From: Paradevosia sp036499825
GTDB taxonomy: Bacteria > Pseudomonadota > Alphaproteobacteria > Rhizobiales > Devosiaceae
Assembly (NCBI GenBank): GCA_036499825.1
Contig: DASYCZ010000008.1
Location: forward strand, 62,001 to 126,000
Reading direction: 5' to 3'
DNA: 64,000 bases
How positions within the stretch are numbered: the first letter of the stretch is position 1; every line of letters starts with the position of its first letter. Shown piece by piece: positions 1 to 8,473 of the stretch. A program made the position numbers and the translations under genes. Under the pieces are notes generated by a model. That model was not told where the DNA came from. It was given only the letters and a program-made list of their open reading frames with translations, and made no database searches.

Positions 1-1911
1 GGCTCGCGCCAGGTGCTGGACCGGCAGGGGCCGCGCGGTCTCGCCTCGTGGATGAAAGCGCAGCAGCGCGTGCTGTTCACCGATACGACGATGCGCGATG
101 CGCACCAGTCGCTGCTGGCGACGCGCATGCGCTCGTTCGACATCACCCGCATCGCGCAGGCCTATAGCCGGGGCCTGCCCAATCTTTTCAGCCTCGAATG
201 CTGGGGCGGGGCGACGTTCGATGTGGCCATGCGCTTCCTCAACGAGGATCCGTGGGAGCGTTTGAGCAAGGTGCGCGAAGGCGCGCCCAATATCCTGACG
301 CAAATGCTGCTGCGCGGCTCCAACGGTGTGGGCTACACCAACTATCCGGACAATGTGGTGAAGTTCTTCGTACGCCAGGCGGCAGCCGGCGGCGTCGACA
401 TCTTCCGCATCTTCGACTGCCTCAACTGGGTCGAGAACATGCGCGTCTCGATGGATGCGGTGATCGAGGCCGACAAGGTCTGTGAAGGCGCCATCTGTTA
501 TACGGGTGACCTGTTCGACCCGAACCGCGCCAAATACGACCTCAAATACTATGTGGGCCTGGCCAAGGAGCTGGAAGCGGCCGGCGCGCACGTGCTGGGC
601 CTGAAGGACATGGCCGGGCTCTTGAAGCCCGCCGCGGCAAGGAAGCTGATCGAAACGCTGAAAAGCGAAGTCGGCCTGCCCATCCATTTCCATACGCATG
701 ATACGTCGGGTGCGGCGGCGGCGACCATCATGGCGGCTGTCGATGCAGGCGTCGACGCCGTGGATGCGGCGATGGACGCGCTGTCGGGAACGACCAGCCA
801 GCCGACTTTCGGCTCACTGGTGGCGGCCCTCGAAGACGGGCCGCGCGATCCGGGGCTCGACCCAAAGGTCATCCGCGAAATCTCGTTCTACTGGGAAGCC
901 GTGAGGACGCAGTATCGCGCCTTCGAGAGCGACCTCCGGTCGGGCGCCTCGGAAGTCTATCTGCATGAAATGCCCGGCGGGCAGTTCACCAATCTCAAGG
1001 AGCAGGCGCGCTCGCTGGGGCTCGAAAGCCGCTGGCACGAGGTTGCGGAGACCTATGCGGACGTCAACCAGATGTTCGGCGACATCGTCAAGGTGACGCC
1101 GTCCTCCAAGGTCGTGGGCGACATGGCACTGGCGATGGTGTCGTCGGGACTGACGCGCGCCGATGTCGAAAATCCGGATCGTGACGTGTCGTTCCCGGAT
1201 TCGGTGGTGGGGTTCTTTGCCGGCGATCTCGGGCAGCCGCCGGGCGGCTTCCCCACGGCACTGCAGAAGAAGGTGCTGAAGGGCCGTACGCCGCTCACCG
1301 AGCGGCCGGGTTCCTATCTCAAGGACGTAGACCTGGAGGCAGAGAGAAAACAGGCGTCGGAGGCGGCGGGCTTCGCCGTCGATGACCGGCGGCTCGCTTC
1401 CTATCTGATGTATCCCAAGGTCTTTGCCGATTTCGCCAGGACGCAGGATACCTACGGGCCGACCGAGGTGTTGCCGACGCCGGTGTATTTCTACGGGCTC
1501 GAACAGGGCGAGGAACTCTTCATCGATATCGAGAAGGGCAAGACGCTGGTGCTGCAATATCTGGGGCGCGCCGAGACCAATGAAAAGGGCATGGTGCGCG
1601 TGTTCTTCGATCTCAACGGCCAGCCGCGGACGATCGCGGTGCCGGACCGGCTGAAGGCCGGGCAGATCGTGGCGCGGGCCAAGGCGGCGCCGGGCGATGT
1701 GAAGCAGGTCGGCGCACCCATGCCGGGCGTCATCTCGTCGCTGGCCGTCAAGGCCGGTCAGGCAGTGGTGGCGGGCGACGTGCTGCTCTCCATCGAGGCG
1801 ATGAAGATGGAAACCGCCATGCATGCCGAAGCCGATGGCGTGATCGGCGAAGTGCTGGTGAAACCGGGCGACCAGATCGACGCCAAGGACCTGCTGATCA
1901 GGTTTGCGTAG
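1..1911 (+). CDS. pyc: Pyruvate carboxylase, C-terminal part (5' end outside window)
   Basis: Biotin enzyme that carboxylates pyruvate to oxaloacetate (anaplerosis). The frame is open from base 1, so the N-terminal biotin carboxylase half (roughly 500 residues) lies upstream of the window. Visible parts, in order: the carboxyltransferase barrel with TTMRDAHQS near its start, KDMAGLL, the metal-binding HFHTHDTSG and GTTSQPT; the linking region; and the biotin carrier domain with the biotinylation site EAMKMET, whose target lysine codon is at 1804-1806. The stop at 1909-1911 overlaps by 14 bp the stop end of the convergent EVE gene. Family assignment is certain; only the start is unseen. Confidence 0.97.
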   Translation, partial: GSRQVLDRQGPRGLASWMKAQQRVLFTDTTMRDAHQSLLATRMRSFDITRIAQAYSRGLPNLFSLECWGGATFDVAMRFLNEDPWERLSKVREGAPNILTQMLLRGSNGVGYTNYPDNVVKFFVRQAAAGGVDIFRIFDCLNWVENMRVSMDAVIEADKVCEGAICYTGDLFDPNRAKYDLKYYVGLAKELEAAGAHVLGLKDMAGLLKPAAARKLIETLKSEVGLPIHFHTHDTSGAAAATIMAAVDAGVDAVDAAMDALSGTTSQPTFGSLVAALEDGPRDPGLDPKVIREISFYWEAVRTQYRAFESDLRSGASEVYLHEMPGGQFTNLKEQARSLGLESRWHEVAETYADVNQMFGDIVKVTPSSKVVGDMALAMVSSGLTRADVENPDRDVSFPDSVVGFFAGDLGQPPGGFPTALQKKVLKGRTPLTERPGSYLKDVDLEAERKQASEAAGFAVDDRRLASYLMYPKVFADFARTQDTYGPTEVLPTPVYFYGLEQGEELFIDIEKGKTLVLQYLGRAETNEKGMVRVFFDLNGQPRTIAVPDRLKAGQIVARAKAAPGDVKQVGAPMPGVISSLAVKAGQAVVAGDVLLSIEAMKMETAMHAEADGVIGEVLVKPGDQIDAKDLLIRFA

Positions 1912-2335
1912 CGTCCTCGAAGGGCGCGGCCATGGCTTCGGCGATCAGCTTGAAATCGTGGGCGCTGATCTCGAAGAGGCCAAAACGCAGCTTGAAGCCC
2001 CAATTGGCGTGGCCGCGGGTGAATTCGAGACGATCGAGCAACGGCGCGATGGGGGCATCGTGTGTGTCGGCCCAGTCGACATCGCGGCGATAGGCGACCC
2101 AGTCGCCCATGTCGCCGGGGTAGATGTCACCCGGCTTGACCCGGCCGAGCAGCGTGAACGCCTGCAGCTTGTTCTTGCCACGAAAGCTTTGCGTGGGTGA
2201 ATAATAGGCGATCCCGTCGCCGGGATGGATGCGCCTGAGAGGCGCTTCCTTGCCGTGATTGACCTGCATGAAGCCGGCTTTGCCGCGCCTCGCATGATCG
2301 GCCGATGCAACCGCAATCCAGTATTTGGCCACCAT
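1898..2335 (-). CDS. EVE domain-containing protein
   Basis: A 145-residue single-domain EVE (PUA-like) protein. The fold is known to bind modified bases in RNA or DNA; the exact ligand here is not deducible. It begins MVAKYWIAVAS, shows HPGDGIAYYSPT and DIYPGDMGDWVAYRRDV, and ends LFEISAHDFKLIAEAM, all typical of the family. The ATG at 2335 is chosen over an upstream in-frame start (2368) because the family begins at this point and a GGAG lies 8-9 nt before it. It converges on pyc with a 14-bp overlap of the two 3' ends. No operon partner is apparent. Confidence 0.88.
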   Translation of the reverse strand: MVAKYWIAVASADHARRGKAGFMQVNHGKEAPLRRIHPGDGIAYYSPTQSFRGKNKLQAFTLLGRVKPGDIYPGDMGDWVAYRRDVDWADTHDAPIAPLLDRLEFTRGHANWGFKLRFGLFEISAHDFKLIAEAMAAPFEDATQT

Positions 2336-2401
2336 TCCTGATCTCCATTGCGTTGGCAATGGAGACACTAGCAGGGGTGGTGTCAGAAACCGGCAGTAGA
2401 A

Positions 2402-2713
2402 TTACTGGCGGCGGCGGACAGTCGCCCGGATCGGCTTGGCGGTCACTTCGAGCGGCAGGAGCCTCACGATCCAGCTCACCATCAACGGCACCAGCACCAG
2501 ATCATCGAGCCAGCCCGCGAAGGGAATGAAATCGGGGATCAGGTCGATCGGGTTGACGAGGTAGAAGGCGATGAAGAGCATGGCGGCCTTCAGATGGAAG
2601 GGCGTGGCCGGATGCGAGAAGGCGCGCCACAGCGTCATCACTTCATTGCGGAAAAGATAGAGGCGTCCGAAGGCGAGACGGCTGAAAGCCGCGAAGGGGA
2701 TGAACTTGCTCAT
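2402..2713 (-). CDS. YkvA-family (DUF1232) small membrane protein
   Basis: A 103-residue protein with the DUF1232 signature NPIDLIPDFIP in the middle of a hydrophobic stretch (about residues 43-83), flanked by basic ends. YkvA-type proteins are small membrane-associated proteins of unknown function. It is divergent from ispG across 114 bp, so the two may have facing promoters; no functional link is claimed. It ends in a basic tail (TVRRRQ). Confidence 0.85.
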   Translation of the reverse strand: MSKFIPFAAFSRLAFGRLYLFRNEVMTLWRAFSHPATPFHLKAAMLFIAFYLVNPIDLIPDFIPFAGWLDDLVLVPLMVSWIVRLLPLEVTAKPIRATVRRRQ

Positions 2714-2827
2714 GGGATTGAAATGGGGACGCTGGCGCTGCGTTCAAGAGCCACGCCCGCATCACGCAAACGTAACGTTGCACGGTTAGGCTCAAAGGCT
2801 TATTTCCTCAGCCGAACGAGGTGAGAA

Positions 2828-4069
2828 ATGGCCGGTCCAGCAGAGCGCAGGCAATCGGTGGGCGTCAATGTCGGCGGCGTGATGGTCGGCGGCGGGGCGC
2901 CGATCGTGGTGCAGTCGATGACCAACACCGATACCGCCGATATCGAGGCGACGGTGCGGCAGGTCGCGCAACTCTGGCGCGCCGGCTCGGAAATCGTGCG
3001 CATCACCGTCGATCGCGATGAAGCGGCGGCGGCCGTGCCGCATATCCGCGACAAGCTGGCCCAGCGCGGCGTCACGGTGCCGCTGGTGGGCGACTTCCAC
3101 TATATCGGCCACAAGCTGTTGACGGACCATCCGGCCTGCGCCGAGGCGCTGGCGAAATACCGCATCAATCCGGGCAATGTGGGGTTCAAGGCCAAGCGCG
3201 ACACGCAGTTTTCGACGCTGATCGAGCTGGCGCTGAAATACGACAAGCCGGTGCGCATCGGGGTCAACTGGGGCTCGCTCGACGAGGAACTGCTGACGCG
3301 GCTTATGGACGACAACGCCGTCTCCGCAACGCCCTTGTCGGCGGCGGCGGTGCAGCGTGAGGCGATCATCCAGTCGGCGCTGCTGTCGGCGCAGCGGGCC
3401 GAGGAAATCGGCCTTGGGCGCGACAAGATCATCTTGTCGACCAAGGTCAGCGATGTGCAGCATCTGATCGCGGTCTATCAGGACCTGGCGGCGCGCTGCG
3501 ATTATGCGCTGCATCTGGGACTGACCGAAGCCGGCATGGGTTCCAAGGGCATCGTGGCTTCGTCCGCCGCGATGGGTATCCTGCTGCAGCAGGGGATCGG
3601 CGACACCATCCGCGTGTCGCTGACGCCGGAGCCGGGCGGCGACCGGACGCAGGAAGTGCGCGTGGCGCAGGAATTGCTGCAGACCATGGGCTTCCGGCAG
3701 TTCCTGCCCGTGGTGGCGGCTTGCCCGGGATGCGGGCGCACGACGTCGCAGACGTTCCAGGTGCTGGCCAAGGAAATCCAGGATCACCTCTCCGCCTCCA
3801 TGCCGGAATGGCGCGAGCGCTATCCGGGCGTCGAGACGCTATCGGTCGCCGTCATGGGCTGCATCGTCAACGGGCCGGGCGAAAGCAAGCATGCCAATAT
3901 CGGCATCTCGCTGCCGGGCACCGGCGAAACCCCGGCGGCTCCGGTTTTCGTCGATGGCCAGAAGGTGGCGACGCTGCGCGGCGCCGATGTGGCCGACCAG
4001 TTCAAGGTGATGGTGGCCGACTATATCGAGAAGAAGTTCGGGGCCGTGGAGAAGACGGCGGCCCAATAG
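2828..4069 (+). CDS. ispG: 4-hydroxy-3-methylbut-2-en-1-yl diphosphate synthase (flavodoxin)
   Basis: Penultimate MEP-pathway enzyme (GcpE): reductively converts MEcPP to HMBPP with a [4Fe-4S] cluster. It has 413 residues. The TIM-barrel start reads GGGAPIVVQSMTNTDT. The C-terminal cluster ligands are visible as CPGCGRTT (about residues 299-303) and GCIVNGPGE (about 343-351), the classic GcpE motifs. The start is preceded by GGTGAG. It ends directly against the stop of the convergent MOSC gene with no spacer. Its position beside ispA places two isoprenoid steps together, though on opposite strands. The fdxA and carD genes elsewhere in the window are unrelated to it by position. Confidence 0.97.
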   Translation: MAGPAERRQSVGVNVGGVMVGGGAPIVVQSMTNTDTADIEATVRQVAQLWRAGSEIVRITVDRDEAAAAVPHIRDKLAQRGVTVPLVGDFHYIGHKLLTDHPACAEALAKYRINPGNVGFKAKRDTQFSTLIELALKYDKPVRIGVNWGSLDEELLTRLMDDNAVSATPLSAAAVQREAIIQSALLSAQRAEEIGLGRDKIILSTKVSDVQHLIAVYQDLAARCDYALHLGLTEAGMGSKGIVASSAAMGILLQQGIGDTIRVSLTPEPGGDRTQEVRVAQELLQTMGFRQFLPVVAACPGCGRTTSQTFQVLAKEIQDHLSASMPEWRERYPGVETLSVAVMGCIVNGPGESKHANIGISLPGTGETPAAPVFVDGQKVATLRGADVADQFKVMVADYIEKKFGAVEKTAAQ

Positions 4070-4693
4070 CTAGGCGCTGGCGAGCAATTCCCGATAGCGC
4101 GCCACCAGATCCCGGTGGATCGGAGCCTTGAGGAGCCAGCGCATGCGGTCGGGCGCCGGTTTCTTGTAGTCGCTCATCAGTTCGATGGCCGGAACGGCCT
4201 CGCCCGCAAAGGGGATGTGGCGGACGTCCATGCCGGCTTCGACGCTGCCGGTCTTGAGGACGCGGGCATAGACGCCGGGCCTGTTGACGGCAAAGAAGCG
4301 CTTGACCCAGAGCTTGTCGTCCATGCGCGCCGCGAAAGTGTTGCACGGTACGCGCGGCGAGGTCACCTCGAGCACGACATCGCCGATTTCCAGCCGGTCG
4401 CCGATGAGCATCTTCTGGCTTTCGAGCCCGGCGATGGTGAGGTTTTCACCGAAGAGGCCGGGCGGCAGGTCGCGGCCCAGTTCCTGGCGCCAGAAGTCGT
4501 AGTCGGGTTCGCCATAGATGTAGACGGCCTGGTCGGGTCCGCCGTGGTGTTTCTTGTCGAGCACGGCGTCTCCCGCAAGGCCCAATGGTCCGATCATGAC
4601 CGGGCCGGGCAGCGGCAGCTTGATGATGCCGGTCTTGGCGCGGTGGCCGGGGATGTGCTCGGGCTTGCCGATATTGACGTGCAGCAGCTTCAT
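4070..4693 (-). CDS. MOSC domain-containing protein
   Basis: A 207-residue MOSC-domain protein, starting MKLLHVNIGKPE. MOSC domains are found in molybdenum-cofactor sulfurases and related proteins; the conserved cysteine region is seen in RVPCNTFAARM, and KHHGGPDQAVY is the typical N-terminal MOSC motif (YiiM-like). A substrate cannot be assigned; YiiM-type members handle N-hydroxylated compounds. The ATG (4693-4691) overlaps the ispA stop (ATGA), implying translational coupling behind ispA. A longer in-frame opening upstream is inside ispA and is rejected. Confidence 0.85.
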   Translation of the reverse strand: MKLLHVNIGKPEHIPGHRAKTGIIKLPLPGPVMIGPLGLAGDAVLDKKHHGGPDQAVYIYGEPDYDFWRQELGRDLPPGLFGENLTIAGLESQKMLIGDRLEIGDVVLEVTSPRVPCNTFAARMDDKLWVKRFFAVNRPGVYARVLKTGSVEAGMDVRHIPFAGEAVPAIELMSDYKKPAPDRMRWLLKAPIHRDLVARYRELLASA

Positions 4694-5607
4694 GCGGGAC
4701 GGCTGGCGAAATAGCCGATGACCTCGCGGAGGCGGTCGGCTTCCGGGCCATGATCGGCCAGCGCGCCGAGCGCATCGGCGATGGCGGCGTCGAGCAGGGC
4801 GCGGGCGCCATCGAGGCCCTTGAGGGCGACGACGGTGGATTTCTCCTGCGCCTGGTCCTTGCCGGCGGTCTTGCCCAGCACCTGGGTCGAGGCAGTCGCA
4901 TCGAGGATATCGTCGGCGATCTGGAAGGCGAGGCCAGCATGAAAGGCGCACAGCGTCATGCGGTTGACCTCGCCCGCACCGGCACCGGCCAGGATGGCGC
5001 CCATCTCCATGGCGGCGCCGATGAGCGCACCGGTCTTCATCTGCTGCATGGCATAGACATCTTCGAGAGCCATGGCCTCACCCTCGCCCTCGATGTCGAG
5101 CATCTGGCCACCCACCATGCCGATGGGCCCGGCGGCGTTGGAGAGGCTTTGCACCAGTTGCAGGCGGATACCGGCGTCCGGGTGCGTCTCCGGATCGGCA
5201 AGCAGCCGAAAGGCTTCGGTCAGAAGGGCGTCGCCGGCAAGGATCGCGGTGGCGGGATCGTAGGCCGCCCAGACCGTCGGGCGGCCGCGGCGCAGGGTGT
5301 CGTTGTCCATGTCGGGCAAATCGTCGTGGATAAGCGAATAACAATGCACCATTTCGAGGGCCGCTCCGGCGCGCACCGCGGCTGCCGGGTCGAGGCCGAA
5401 AAGACCGGCGACGGTACGCAGCAGAAAGGGCCGCAGGCGCTTGCCGCCGGCGAGCGAGCCATGCCGCATGGCCGCCAGCAGGCGCTCGGGCGTGCCCAGC
5501 AGCGGGCTTTCGGGCATGTCGGCGAGATAGCCGTCGAGGAAGGTCTCGATGGCCGTGGCCGAGGCTGCTAGATCGTCGGCGAGCGTCATGGTCTGGACTT
5601 GGGTCAT
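4690..5607 (-). CDS. ispA: Polyprenyl synthetase (farnesyl diphosphate synthase type)
   Basis: Short-chain trans-prenyl transferase that condenses IPP with DMAPP/GPP to give FPP. With the ATG at 5607 it has 305 residues. The first aspartate-rich motif is DDLPDMD (95-101) followed by RRGRPT; the second is DDILD (232-236). GKRLRPFLL and the four-residue insertion in the first motif are as in bacterial IspA. Other starts are an upstream one at 5679 and ATG 5589; 5607 fits the family length. It overlaps the MOSC gene by 4 bp (ATGA). FPP versus GGPP specificity is inferred only from the motif type. Confidence 0.92.
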   Translation of the reverse strand: MTQVQTMTLADDLAASATAIETFLDGYLADMPESPLLGTPERLLAAMRHGSLAGGKRLRPFLLRTVAGLFGLDPAAAVRAGAALEMVHCYSLIHDDLPDMDNDTLRRGRPTVWAAYDPATAILAGDALLTEAFRLLADPETHPDAGIRLQLVQSLSNAAGPIGMVGGQMLDIEGEGEAMALEDVYAMQQMKTGALIGAAMEMGAILAGAGAGEVNRMTLCAFHAGLAFQIADDILDATASTQVLGKTAGKDQAQEKSTVVALKGLDGARALLDAAIADALGALADHGPEADRLREVIGYFASRPA

Positions 5608-5702
5608 GAGCTTTGCTAGCGCAATCCCCCATCGGCCGGCAAGCGGCTGGCGGGATGCCCAAATCGCGCCAAATGGCACTAGCCAAGCCCCATAAAAGCC
5701 TC

Positions 5703-5740
5703 TATAGAACCCGCCAATTCAACAACAGACCTGTCTGTTG
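5703..5740 (+). promoter_or_regulatory. rpmF leader: -10-like TATAGA and 18-bp perfect palindrome
   Basis: A TATAGA hexamer at 5703-5708 could be the -10 of rpmF, although no clear -35 precedes it. About 15 bases further on sits a perfect palindrome, CAACAGAC (5723-5730), CT, GTCTGTTG (5733-5740). The position, just after the inferred start of transcription, suits a repressor operator or a compact RNA stem. No regulator is identified. Confidence 0.45.
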
Positions 5741-5797
5741 CGCCCAGACGGCACGAGGCCGGCTGCGGCAGACGATAGTGAATGTGGAGTAACGACA

Positions 5798-5980
5798 ATG
5801 GCAGTGCCAAAACGCAAGACCTCGCCGATGAAGCGTGGGTTCCGTCGTTCGGCTGATGCGCTTGCCGTCCCGACCTATGTCGAGGACAAGGATTCCGGCG
5901 AGCTGCGCCGTCCGCATCATGTCGATCTCAAGACCGGCATGTATCGCGGCCGACAGATTCTCGAGGCCAAGAAGAGCTGA
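5798..5980 (+). CDS. rpmF: 50S ribosomal protein L32
   Basis: Structural protein of the large ribosomal subunit, 60 residues, beginning MAVPKRKTSPMKRGFRR as in alphaproteobacterial L32. There are no cysteines, so this is the zinc-free (C-minus) type. The ATG at 5798 follows GTGGAG with normal spacing; an upstream in-frame start at 5738 would add 20 residues not found in the family. It is followed by a strong terminator, so it is probably a single-gene transcript. Confidence 0.97.
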   Translation: MAVPKRKTSPMKRGFRRSADALAVPTYVEDKDSGELRRPHHVDLKTGMYRGRQILEAKKS

Positions 5981-6012
5981 GGCTCTTTGCGGCCCGTTCT
6001 GACAATGTGACG

Positions 6013-6047
6013 CGGCCAGTCCCAACAGGGGCTGGCCGTTTCGTTTA
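6013..6047 (+). terminator. Intrinsic terminator after rpmF
   Basis: The arms CGGCCAG (6013-6019) and CTGGCCG (6032-6038) pair perfectly, with an inner CCC/GGG around an AACA loop, and TTTCGTTT follows. It lies between rpmF and fumC. Confidence 0.85.
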
Positions 6048-6065
6048 TGCGCTGGAGAGATAGCC

Positions 6066-7466
6066 ATGACGACGCGCGTGGAAAGCGACTCGATGGGCAC
6101 GATCAACGTGCCGTCGGAGAAATATTACGGCGCGCAGACGGCGCGGAGCCTGGCCAATTTCGATATCGGCGGCGAGAAGATGCCGGTCGAGATCATCCAC
6201 GCGTTCGGCATCCTGAAGAAGGCGGCGGCGCTGGCCAATTTCAAGCTCGGCCTGCTGGACGAAAAGACGCGCGATTTGATCGTTGCGGCTTCCGATGAGG
6301 TGATCGCCGGCCAGCTGGTGGAGCATTTCCCGCTGGTCGTGTGGCAGACGGGTTCGGGCACGCAGTCGAACATGAACGTCAACGAAGTCATTTCCAACCG
6401 CGCCATCGAGATGGCCGGAGGGGTGATGGGTTCTAAGAAGCCCGTCCACCCCAATGACGATGTTAACATGAGCCAGTCGTCCAACGACACCTATCCGACC
6501 GCCATGCACATCGCCGCCGTGGAGGCGATCGAGGGGTATCTGATCCATCGCGTCGAAAAGCTGCGCAATACGCTTTTGGAAAAGTCCGAAGAGTTCATGG
6601 ACATCGTCAAGATCGGCCGTACGCATCTGCAGGATGCGACGCCGCTGACGCTCGGCCAGGAAATGAGCGGCTGGGTGGCTCAGCTCGACTATGCCATTGC
6701 GGCGGTGCGCGCGAACCTGCCGCAGCTGCGCGAATTGGCGCTCGGCGGCACCGCCGTCGGCACCGGGCTCAATGCGCACCCCGATTATGCCGTGACCGTC
6801 GCCAGGGAAATCGCCACGTTGACAGGCCGCGAATTCGTCACCGGTCCCAACAAGTACGCCATCATGGCGGGGCATGATGCGTTCGTATCGGCTTCAGGCG
6901 CTTTGAAGCAGCTGGCTGTCGCCTTCATGAAGATCGCCAACGACGTGCGCTGGCTGGCGTCCGGTCCGCGCTCGGGCCTGGGTGAATTGACCATTCCGGA
7001 AAACGAGCCGGGCTCCTCCATCATGCCCGGCAAGGTCAATCCGACGCAGTCGGAAGCCATGACCATGGTGGTGGCGCAGGTGATGGGCAATGATGCGGCC
7101 ATCGGCTTTGCGGCCAGCCAGGGTAATTTCGAACTCAATGTGTTCAAGCCCGTCATCGCCTATAACTTCCTGCAATCGGTGCGGCTGCTGGCGGATGCGG
7201 CGGTGAGTTTCAACGACAATTGCGCCATTGGGATCGAGCCCAACCGCAAGCGCATCAACGAGCATCTCAACAATTCGCTGATGCTGGTGACGGCGCTCAA
7301 CCGCAAGATCGGCTACGACAACGCCGCCAAGATCGCCAAGAATGCCCACAAGAAGGGCCTGACCCTGCGCGAGTCCGCGATCGAGCTGAGCCTGTTGACC
7401 GGCGAGGAATTCGACGCCGAAGTGAAGCCCGAGGCCATGGTCGGGCCGCTGAAGCTGAAAAAGTAA
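6066..7466 (+). CDS. fumC: Class II fumarate hydratase
   Basis: Iron-independent fumarase of the TCA cycle, fumarate + water to malate. It has 466 residues, the usual length. N-terminal part: MGTINVPSEKYYGAQT and QTGSGTQSNMNVNEV. The superfamily signature GSSIMPGKVNP falls near residues 316-326, and MSQSSNDTYPTAMH carries active-site residues. GAGAG upstream of the ATG at 6066 serves as ribosome-binding site. It is followed by two GC hairpins and looks monocistronic. Confidence 0.97.
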   Translation: MTTRVESDSMGTINVPSEKYYGAQTARSLANFDIGGEKMPVEIIHAFGILKKAAALANFKLGLLDEKTRDLIVAASDEVIAGQLVEHFPLVVWQTGSGTQSNMNVNEVISNRAIEMAGGVMGSKKPVHPNDDVNMSQSSNDTYPTAMHIAAVEAIEGYLIHRVEKLRNTLLEKSEEFMDIVKIGRTHLQDATPLTLGQEMSGWVAQLDYAIAAVRANLPQLRELALGGTAVGTGLNAHPDYAVTVAREIATLTGREFVTGPNKYAIMAGHDAFVSASGALKQLAVAFMKIANDVRWLASGPRSGLGELTIPENEPGSSIMPGKVNPTQSEAMTMVVAQVMGNDAAIGFAASQGNFELNVFKPVIAYNFLQSVRLLADAAVSFNDNCAIGIEPNRKRINEHLNNSLMLVTALNRKIGYDNAAKIAKNAHKKGLTLRESAIELSLLTGEEFDAEVKPEAMVGPLKLKK

Positions 7467-7474
7467 ACCGGCAT

Positions 7475-7524
7475 CGCGGACGGTCAGTCCGCGCATTCCC
7501 GTGTCGGGCCGGCAGCACCGGCCC
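7475..7524. terminator. Two GC hairpins between fumC and convergent small gene
   Basis: Hairpin 1: CGCGGAC (7475-7481) with GTCCGCG (7487-7493), loop GGTCA. Hairpin 2: GGGCCGG (7506-7512) with CCGGCCC (7518-7524), loop CAGCA. They lie between two convergent 3' ends. Neither has a long T tract, so termination strength is uncertain. Confidence 0.6.
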
Positions 7525-7538
7525 GGGTCTTCGGCAAA

Positions 7539-7802
7539 TTAGACGATGACGGTGCGCCGATAGCCCTTGGGCATGCGCAAGACTGCGCTGTTGGCGCTGC
7601 TGCGATAGGCGCCGACAGCTTCGTCTGCGGGCGCGCGGTGTTTTTCGCGCTGTTGCGGCAGGCGTTCATGCGCGGCGATGAGGTGGCTGAGAAAAGACGC
7701 TTCAGTCGAACTGCGCGCGAGAGATGGTTTTGGGGCGCGAGGGTAGAGGGGTACCGGAAGATACCGTCCAAAGTCCTCGCTGTCGTCGTTACTGTCACTC
7801 AT
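7539..7802 (-). CDS. Small conserved hypothetical protein
   Basis: An 87-residue protein I do not recognise by family name. It is acidic at the N terminus (MSDSNDDSEDF), then proline-rich, and ends in a basic block ERLPQQREKHRAP ... YRRTVIV. No signal peptide, membrane segment or cysteine motif is visible. The charge pattern suggests a small soluble protein, possibly nucleic-acid binding, but that is a guess. It converges on fumC across the double hairpin. Codon use looks like that of its neighbours, and the ATG at 7802 is the only good start. It could still be a non-gene. Confidence 0.55.
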   Translation of the reverse strand: MSDSNDDSEDFGRYLPVPLYPRAPKPSLARSSTEASFLSHLIAAHERLPQQREKHRAPADEAVGAYRSSANSAVLRMPKGYRRTVIV

Positions 7803-7919
7803 AGTCGGCCATCCGCAATACTTGGACCGATCATTCTTCTCAGGCGCCGATCCTTGTTTTCATGCTGACGACCTGGCGGTCTAAGGTAAAGTAAACGCTC
7901 GGTTTTTCGCTTGGCTTGG

Positions 7920-8468
7920 TTAACAGTCCAAGGACAAACGCATGACGTGGCGGCGCGGTCCCGCCTTGCCGGCCGCCTTAAAGCCGGCGTGCTCGAAAGC
8001 CGGAACGAACCCCATGAAGCGATAGCTGGGCGAGTCCGGCGCCACCGGATAGGCCTCGATGGTATCGGCACCGTGGTGGCGGGCATGCGCGATGGCGGCG
8101 GCAATCAGCTGATGGGCGATGCCCTGGCCGCGGACTGTCTTGTGGGCATACATGCAGGTCAGTGACCAGACATTCTCGCCATCTTCGGGTTCGGGACCGC
8201 CGAGGCGCCGGAAGGTCGGCTTGGGGGCGATGGAGACCCAGGCGGCAGGTTGGCCCGCGTCATAACCGAGCAGGCCCACAGGCACCTCCCCGGCAATGCG
8301 TTGCAGCATCTGGTCATGGCGGTCGGCGCTGCCGGTGCGGCGGCCTTCGTCGGGCGTGGCCCGCCAGACCATGCACCAGCAATATTTCGGGGCGCCGGGG
8401 GCGCCGAACAGCGCCTCGAAATCAACCTTCGTCGCCTTGGTCACAGGCTTGAAGGTCAACTGGCGCAT
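7920..8468 (-). CDS. GNAT-family N-acetyltransferase
   Basis: A 182-residue acetyltransferase of the GNAT fold. The acetyl-CoA binding motif A is visible as TVRGQGIAHQLI (central), followed by the helix HARHHGADTIEAYP and a C-terminal strand region YRFMGFVPAFEHAGF. The N-terminal KYCWCMVWR is common in a subgroup of uncharacterised GNATs. The acceptor substrate is unknown. It starts 5 bp after the gloB stop, so it is very probably co-transcribed with gloB. Confidence 0.85.
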   Translation of the reverse strand: MRQLTFKPVTKATKVDFEALFGAPGAPKYCWCMVWRATPDEGRRTGSADRHDQMLQRIAGEVPVGLLGYDAGQPAAWVSIAPKPTFRRLGGPEPEDGENVWSLTCMYAHKTVRGQGIAHQLIAAAIAHARHHGADTIEAYPVAPDSPSYRFMGFVPAFEHAGFKAAGKAGPRRHVMRLSLDC

Positions 8469-8473
8469 GGGAT

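Noticed and set aside
814..1824. 336-codon minus-strand frame inside pyc
   Set aside because: Antisense shadow of the carboxyltransferase region without a start signal.
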